Assembly: GCF_025145285.1 (NCBI RefSeq)
Contig: NZ_CP102251.1
Location: forward strand, 1,178,001-1,242,000
From: Alistipes onderdonkii
GTDB lineage: Bacteria > Bacteroidota > Bacteroidia > Bacteroidales > Rikenellaceae
DNA length: 64,000 bases
Direction of reading: 5' to 3'
Both the position numbers and the translations under genes were made by a program. Shown piece after piece: positions 58,387-64,000 of this stretch (position 1 is the stretch's first letter; each line of letters opens with the position of its first letter). Under the pieces are notes generated by a model. It searched no databases, had not been told where the DNA came from, and was given only the letters and a program-made list of their open reading frames with translations.

Positions 58387-60501
58387 TTATTCTATATCCT
58401 TACGTTTACCACTCGCTTTCTCGATGATCTCCTTAGCCAGGTTGGCAGGAACCTCCTCGAAGTGCGAGAACTCCATAGACGAGGTTGCACGGCCCGACGA
58501 GATCGTACGCAGTACGGTCACATAGCCGAACATCTCCGACAGGGGAACCTTGGCTTTCACCACGCGGGCGGTGCCTTTCGACTCCATGCCGGTGATCTGG
58601 CCGCGGCGCTTGTTCAGGTCGCCGATAATGTCGCCCATGTTCTCCTCGGGGGTCACGACCTCCACGGACATGATGGGCTCCATAATCACCGAGCCGGCCT
58701 TGGGGGCAGCGTTGCGATAACCGTTGCGGGCAGCGATTTCGAACGACAGCTGGTCGGAGTCCACGGGGTGGAACGAACCGTCGAGCAGCGTAATCTTCAT
58801 CGAGTCCATCTTGTAACCGGCCAGCGCACCGTTGGTCATCGCCGAAGCAAAGCCCTTCTGCACCGCAGGGATGAACTCCTTGGGAATATTACCGCCCTTG
58901 ACCTGGTCAACGAACGTAAGGCCCATCGCACCGTCGTCGGCAGGGCCGATCTCGAAGATGATGTCAGCGAACTTACCACGGCCACCGGTCTGCTTCTTGA
59001 ACACCTCGCGGTGCTGAACCGTCTTGGTAAGCGACTCCTTGTAGTTGACCTGAGGGGCACCCTGGTTGATTTCGACACCGAACTCACGGCGCAGACGGTC
59101 GACGATGATGTCGAGGTGCAGCTCACCCATACCGCTGATGACGGTCTGGCCCGAATCCTCGTCGGTGTGAACCGTAAAGGTGGGGTCTTCCTCAGCCAGT
59201 TTCGACAGGGCGATGCCGAGCTTGTCCAGATCCTTCTGGGTCTTGGGCTCGACGGCCAGGCCGATCACCGGTTCGGGGAAGGTCATCTGCTCCAGAACGA
59301 TCGGTGCGTTCTCGGCGCAGAGCGTGTCGCCCGTATGGATCTCCTTGAAACCTACGGCAGCGCAGATGTCGCCGGCCGATACGGTCTCCATGGGGTTCTG
59401 CTTGTTGGCGTGCATCTGGTAAATACGGCTGATACGCTCGCGCTTGCCGCTGCGGGAGTTGAGCACGTACGAACCTGCGTCGAGCTTACCCGAATAGATA
59501 CGCACGAAGCACAGGCGGCCTACGAAGGGGTCGGTGGCGATCTTGAATGCGAGACCGCAGAACGGATCGTTCTCCGATGCATGGCGCACCTCTTCCTGCT
59601 CGGTCTTGGGGTTGATACCCGTCACGGCGGGCACATCCAGCGGCGAGGGCAGGAACGCAATGACATAGTCGAGCAGTTTCTGTACGCCTTTGTTGTGGAA
59701 CGACGAACCGCAGAGCATCGGAACGACCTGCATCGAGATCGTAGCCTTGCGGATGGCTGCGAGCAGCTCCTCGGGGGTGATCGAATCGGGATCCTCGAAG
59801 AACTTCTCCATCAGCGCCTCGTCGGTCGAAGCGACCTCCTCGATGAGTTTCGCACGCCATTCGGCAGCCTCCTCGGCCATCGAGGCGGGAATCTCCTTCA
59901 GTTCGAAGTTATCGCGGACGGACTTGTCGTCGTAGTAATAGATCGCGTTATTATATATAAGGTCTACCAATCCTTCGAACTTGTCCTCGGCACCGATCGG
60001 CAGGACGACCGGAAGGGCCGTAGCACCGAAGTGCTCCTTGATCTGTGCGCAGACTGCCAGGAAATCGGCGCCCGTACGGTCCATCTTGTTGACGTAGCCG
60101 ATACGGGGGACATTGTACTTGTCCGCCTGGCGCCATACGGTCTCCGACTGGGGCTCTACGCCGCCTACGGCACAGAACGTCGCAACGGCGCCGTCCAGCA
60201 CGCGGAGCGAACGCTCCACCTCGACCGTAAAGTCGACGTGTCCCGGGGTGTCGATCAGGTTGATCTGGTACTGTTTGTCCTTATAGTTCCAGAATGCGGT
60301 GGTAGCGGCCGAGGTAATGGTGATACCGCGCTCCTGCTCCTGAACCATCCAGTCCATCGTAGCGCCGCCTTCGTGTACCTCACCGATCTTGTGGGTTTTA
60401 CCCGTGTAAAAAAGGATACGCTCCGACGTGGTGGTCTTACCGGCATCGATGTGTGCCATGATACCGATATTGCGAGTGTAATGTAAATCTCTGGTTGCCA
60501 T
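58387..60501 (-). CDS. fusA: Elongation factor G
   Basis: 704 residues from the ATG at 60501 (MATRDLHYTRNIGIMAHID); the 37-codon upstream frame is a shadow of rpsG. GTPase motifs are AHIDAGKTTTSE (G1), the switch region GITITSAATT, DTPGHVDF (G3) and NKMDRTGAD (G4). The domain IV tip and the C-terminal FGYVTVLRTISSGRATSSMEFSHFEEVP are typical. It drives tRNA-mRNA translocation, and with RRF ribosome recycling, by GTP hydrolysis. It lies 16 nt after rpsG, in the str operon order. Confidence 0.99.
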   Translation of the reverse strand: MATRDLHYTRNIGIMAHIDAGKTTTSERILFYTGKTHKIGEVHEGGATMDWMVQEQERGITITSAATTAFWNYKDKQYQINLIDTPGHVDFTVEVERSLRVLDGAVATFCAVGGVEPQSETVWRQADKYNVPRIGYVNKMDRTGADFLAVCAQIKEHFGATALPVVLPIGAEDKFEGLVDLIYNNAIYYYDDKSVRDNFELKEIPASMAEEAAEWRAKLIEEVASTDEALMEKFFEDPDSITPEELLAAIRKATISMQVVPMLCGSSFHNKGVQKLLDYVIAFLPSPLDVPAVTGINPKTEQEEVRHASENDPFCGLAFKIATDPFVGRLCFVRIYSGKLDAGSYVLNSRSGKRERISRIYQMHANKQNPMETVSAGDICAAVGFKEIHTGDTLCAENAPIVLEQMTFPEPVIGLAVEPKTQKDLDKLGIALSKLAEEDPTFTVHTDEDSGQTVISGMGELHLDIIVDRLRREFGVEINQGAPQVNYKESLTKTVQHREVFKKQTGGRGKFADIIFEIGPADDGAMGLTFVDQVKGGNIPKEFIPAVQKGFASAMTNGALAGYKMDSMKITLLDGSFHPVDSDQLSFEIAARNGYRNAAPKAGSVIMEPIMSVEVVTPEENMGDIIGDLNKRRGQITGMESKGTARVVKAKVPLSEMFGYVTVLRTISSGRATSSMEFSHFEEVPANLAKEIIEKASGKRKDIE

Positions 60502-60517
60502 CTGTTCGGTCTCCTTA

Positions 60518-60994
60518 TTAGAATCTAAAGTGTGCGAATGCCTTGTTGGCCTCGGCCATGCGGTGCATCTCCTCCTTGCGTTTGAAGGCGGCACCCTGCT
60601 GGTTGAAGGCATCCATTATCTCTGCTGAGAGCCTATCTGCCATCGTCTTTCCGGCGCGCTTGCGAGAATAGAGGACAAGGTTTTTCATGGAAATAGAAAT
60701 CTTGCGCTCCGGACGAACCTCCATAGGAACCTGGAACGTCGCACCTCCGATACGCTTCGATTTCACTTCGACTTGGGGTGTGATGTTCTCCAGGGCCTGT
60801 TTCCAGATTTCCAGGGGAGATTTATCAGCATCCTTCATCTTCTTGCCCACCAGTTCCAACGCATCGTAGAAAATGGTGTAGGCAATACTCTTCTTACCGT
60901 CCAACATAAGGTTGTTGACGAAACGGGTCACAGCCACGTCGCCGAACTTGGGATCCGGAAGTAGAATTCGCTTTTTTGGCTTAGCTTTTCTCAT
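60518..60994 (-). CDS. rpsG: Ribosomal protein S7
   Basis: 158 residues: MRKAKPKKRILLPDPKFGDVAVTRFVNNLMLDGKKSIAYTIFYDAL and GGATFQVPMEVRPERKISISMKNLV...RKRAGKTMADRLSAEIMDAFNQQGAAFKRKEEMHRMAEANKAFAHFRF. S7 organises the 3' domain of 16S rRNA and contacts E-site tRNA. 38 nt after rpsL. Confidence 0.98.
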   Translation of the reverse strand: MRKAKPKKRILLPDPKFGDVAVTRFVNNLMLDGKKSIAYTIFYDALELVGKKMKDADKSPLEIWKQALENITPQVEVKSKRIGGATFQVPMEVRPERKISISMKNLVLYSRKRAGKTMADRLSAEIMDAFNQQGAAFKRKEEMHRMAEANKAFAHFRF

Positions 60995-61032
60995 TGTTTA
61001 TTCGAAAATTGTCTAATTAATGTTTCTCGTGA

Positions 61033-61413
61033 TTATTTACCTGCCTTGGGGCGTTTCGCACCGTATTTCGAACGGCGCTGGCGACGACCGTCGACACCTG
61101 CCGAGTCGAGCGCACCGCGCACGAGGTGGTAACGTACACCGGGGAGGTCTTTCACACGACCGCCGCGGACGAGCACGATGGAGTGCTCCTGCAAGTTGTG
61201 GCCTTCACCGGGGATGTAGGCGTTGACCTCCTTGCCGTTGGTCAATCTTACACGCGCAACCTTACGCATAGCCGAGTTAGGCTTCTTCGGGGTCGTAGTG
61301 TACACACGGGTACATACGCCTCGGCGCTGGGGACACGCTGCGAGTGCCGGGGACTTGCTCTTGTCCTCCATGCTCACTCGACCGTTTCTCACTAACTGTT
61401 GAATAGTTGGCAT
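61033..61413 (-). CDS. rpsL: Ribosomal protein S12
   Basis: 126 residues: MPTIQQLVRNGRVSMEDKSKSPALAACPQRRGVCTRVYTTTPKKPNSAMRKVARVRLTNG, with the conserved PKKPNSA and VRGGRVKDLPGVRYH segments at the decoding centre. The lysines altered in streptomycin-resistant strains of other species are present in wild-type form. First gene of the str operon; a consensus promoter lies about 60 nt upstream. Confidence 0.99.
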   Translation of the reverse strand: MPTIQQLVRNGRVSMEDKSKSPALAACPQRRGVCTRVYTTTPKKPNSAMRKVARVRLTNGKEVNAYIPGEGHNLQEHSIVLVRGGRVKDLPGVRYHLVRGALDSAGVDGRRQRRSKYGAKRPKAGK

Positions 61414-61772
61414 TTCTTAAACTGTCCTTTAATTGTTAAAAAATCTATCTCCATTGTCCAAAATGGACTGCAAAGGTACGCAATTTTTCGGAAATACAAT
61501 ATATATGCACATCTTTTTTCGCCTTTTTCCAGCATTTTAGCCGGCTTGCGATTCTTTTTGCTTATACAATTCACAAAACAATAAACATCGGTTATGCAAA
61601 ATTCAACAACCGGTTTTCCATCAGCACGATAGCGGCTTCGCAGACAGCAGGGAAGAGCGGCACGGACTTTGCCCCGCATAGCGGATGCGGATCTCCGCGG
61701 CGGCCACCGCCCGTCCGGGGGCAGGACATGACAACCCGCGGCAATTCGTGCCGCGAAAAAACGACAAATACC
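61414..61772. other. Divergent intergenic region upstream of rpsL
   Basis: About 360 nt. The left third holds the rpsL leader and promoter. The rest (61500-61772) holds no credible gene; the upstream in-frame codons before the lipoprotein start lack a signal-like sequence. The AT-rich part 61500-61600 may contain UP-type sequence for the ribosomal promoter. No promoter box could be assigned to the lipoprotein gene. Confidence 0.5.
61471..61499 (-). promoter_or_regulatory. Promoter of the str-S10 ribosomal operon
   Basis: On the minus strand TTG (61497-61499), an 18-nt spacer and TACCTTTG (61471-61478), an exact TAnnTTTG match and the same -7 octamer as the tRNA-Ser promoter. It gives a leader of about 50 nt, which starts with a small GTCC-ATTTT-GGAC hairpin. 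Confidence 0.85.
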
Positions 61773-62828
61773 ATGAAATACCTATCACACAGCATTTTGC
61801 CGCTGCTGCTCGCGGCGACGCTCCTCGCCCCGTCGTGCAGTTCCGACGACGATGGCGGAACCCGGCCGACGCCCACGGGCTACGACATCTACACCGCAGG
61901 CTACAAAACACCGGGCGGGAAAGCCGTGGCGACGGTCTGGAAAAACGGCACGGAACTCTACACGCTCACCGACGGCACGAACGACGCCTGGGCGCGCTCG
62001 GTCTGCGTGGCCGACGGCACGGTCTACGTGGCAGGCTACGAACAACAACCCGACGGGGTCGTGGCGAAACTATGGGAGAACGGCACCCTGAAATACACCC
62101 TCGGAAGCGGCGGCGGCAACTCCTATGCCTATGCGGTCACCGCCGTCCGGGGCAGTGTCTATACGGCCGGCAGCGAAGAGGACGGCGGCGCCCTGACGGC
62201 CAAGGTCTGGAAGGACGGCACGGAGCTCTACGCCTATTCGGTGAGCCCCGCCACCTCGCAGGCCAAGGCCATCGCCGCCACGGGCAGCGACCTATTTGCC
62301 GCCGGCAGCCTGAGCAGCGGCACGTCGGAGCCGACCGCCCAAATCTGGAAAAACGACAAGGCGCACTTCACGCTCAGCGACGGCAAATCCGCTGCCGGGG
62401 CCAATGCGCTCTGCCACGACGGACGGGCCCTCTACGCCGCCGGCAGCGGCGGCAGCAAAGCCCTCGTATGGCGGGACGGCGACCTGCTCTACACGCTCAC
62501 CGACGGCAGTTCCTACGCCGAAGCGACCGCCCTGTTCCGCACCGGAAACAGCCTGTACGCCGCAGGCTACTACATGGACGGGTTCAAGGAAGAGGGCGTG
62601 GTCTGGAAAAACGGGCAGGAATTGTTCGACCTCTCCGACGGACAGGCCAGCGGCTGCCAGCCCTATGCGATCGCCGTCTATGGCGGCGATATCTTCACGG
62701 CCGGCACCCTCTTCGGCACCACGCGCACGGCGGTCGTATGGCACGGGGAGGATATCCGTTACACGCTCACCGACGGCAGCGGCCACGGCGAAGCCTATTC
62801 GATGTACGTCGTACCGCGCTACGACTGA
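61773..62828 (+). CDS. Lipoprotein with seven-repeat beta-propeller
   Basis: 351 residues from the ATG at 61773. The lipobox LAPSC (Cys22) is followed by SSDDDGG. The rest is built of seven repeats of about 45 residues, each with a V-W-K-[ND]-G-x-x-L-Y-x-L-[TS]-D-G element; the Trp residues are at 56, 101, 146, 192, 233, 278 and 323. Between them lie strands of the form V-Y-x-A-G-x. Seven equal repeats predict a seven-bladed propeller, closed by the N-terminal YDIYTAGY strand. No catalytic residues or named family recognised. Probably a surface-exposed binding protein. A terminator follows. Confidence 0.87.
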   Translation: MKYLSHSILPLLLAATLLAPSCSSDDDGGTRPTPTGYDIYTAGYKTPGGKAVATVWKNGTELYTLTDGTNDAWARSVCVADGTVYVAGYEQQPDGVVAKLWENGTLKYTLGSGGGNSYAYAVTAVRGSVYTAGSEEDGGALTAKVWKDGTELYAYSVSPATSQAKAIAATGSDLFAAGSLSSGTSEPTAQIWKNDKAHFTLSDGKSAAGANALCHDGRALYAAGSGGSKALVWRDGDLLYTLTDGSSYAEATALFRTGNSLYAAGYYMDGFKEEGVVWKNGQELFDLSDGQASGCQPYAIAVYGGDIFTAGTLFGTTRTAVVWHGEDIRYTLTDGSGHGEAYSMYVVPRYD

Positions 62829-62850
62829 CCGGCAACAGCGCCAAAACAGC

Positions 62851-62887
62851 GACGGGACACGGCCAAAACGGCTGCGTCCCGTTTTTT
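62851..62887 (+). terminator. Terminator after the propeller lipoprotein gene
   Basis: The stem ACGGGAC / GTCCCGT (7 bp) with an inner GGCC/GGC pairing and an AAAA loop is followed by six T. It ends about 90 nt before leuS. Confidence 0.82.
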
Positions 62888-62933
62888 ATGCCGCTGCGCA
62901 GCCAAAAAAGACGACAAAACAAGAAACTTTTGC

Positions 62934-62941
62934 TATTTTTG
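62934..62941 (+). promoter_or_regulatory. TAnnTTTG promoter box of leuS
   Basis: TATTTTTG matches TAnnTTTG exactly, 34 nt before the leuS start. No good TTTG lies 19-21 nt upstream. Confidence 0.5.
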
Positions 62942-62975
62942 CAGGAAAATCCGAAACAAACCGTTACGAAGAGCT

Positions 62976-64000
<1,025 letters not shown>

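Noticed and set aside
58462..60486. 674-codon plus-strand frame
   Set aside because: It is the antisense shadow of fusA, a long frame caused by GC-rich codon use.
61392..61679. 95-codon minus-strand frame upstream of rpsL
   Set aside because: It runs through the rpsL promoter and has no credible start or domain.

Overview
This window is a chromosomal segment of a Bacteroidota bacterium, most likely a GC-rich gut Bacteroidales of the Rikenellaceae / Alistipes type. The sequence shows promoters of the Bacteroidota form (TTTG, about 20 nt, TAnnTTTG), no clear Shine-Dalgarno sites, type V (FimA/Mfa) fimbrial genes, many lipoproteins, BACON and CotH domains, a DUF3575/DUF3868 pair, a MenG-type methyltransferase, and zinc-ligand-poor L36 and S14. 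The genus is an inference from gene content and base composition; no 16S rRNA is present.

Layout. (1) 1-4769, minus strand: the right end of an integrative element, lower in GC than the rest. It carries a cut-off BT4734-type primase-like gene, a D5-type helicase, a DUF3853 DNA-binding protein, an unknown protein and a tyrosine integrase. (2) 5295-12592, plus: a seven-gene fimbrial operon (DUF3575, DUF3868/OmpA-like, five fimbrial lipoproteins, the last an Mfa2-type anchor). (3) 12727-25445: a stress and storage region with an MscS channel, pullulanase, GlsB/YeaQ protein, amphipathic-helix protein, SRAP protein with a degenerate active site, PepSY-like protein, ferritin-like/VIT1 protein, spondin-domain lipoprotein, several tiny hydrophilic proteins, manganese catalase, cytoplasmic alpha-amylase and a VTT-domain membrane protein. 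(4) 25527-33890: a tRNA-Ser(GGA) with a strong promoter, surface proteins, an iron-sulfur flavoprotein-like reductase, a BACON-CotH lipoprotein, a very Cys-rich small lipoprotein, and a minus-strand operon of FtsX-like permease, menG, lipoprotein and SPOR-like protein. (5) 34111-42149, plus: SDR, zinc peptidase, SGNH + MBOAT O-acyltransferase pair, PAP2 phosphatase, lysS, tpiA. (6) 42549-61413, minus: the str-S10-spc-alpha ribosomal cluster, rpsL to rplQ, including fusA, secY, map, infA and rpoA, with no tuf. (7) 61773-64000, plus: a seven-repeat beta-propeller lipoprotein and the 5' third of leuS.

The most unusual points are these. A gene-free interval of about 760 nt splits the ribosomal cluster between rpsN and rpsH; it has a terminator-like hairpin on one side and a well-formed promoter plus about 160-nt leader on the other. 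The SRAP/YedK homologue keeps Cys2 but has lost the Asn, Glu and His of the active site. SecY has an extra hydrophobic N-terminus, and S3 has an RG/RD-rich tail. There is also the stress-protein cluster and a 13-cysteine lipoprotein behind a near-consensus promoter. I saw no CRISPR array, rRNA, insertion sequence or classical defence system. Family names come from recognition of motifs by eye, without database searches.
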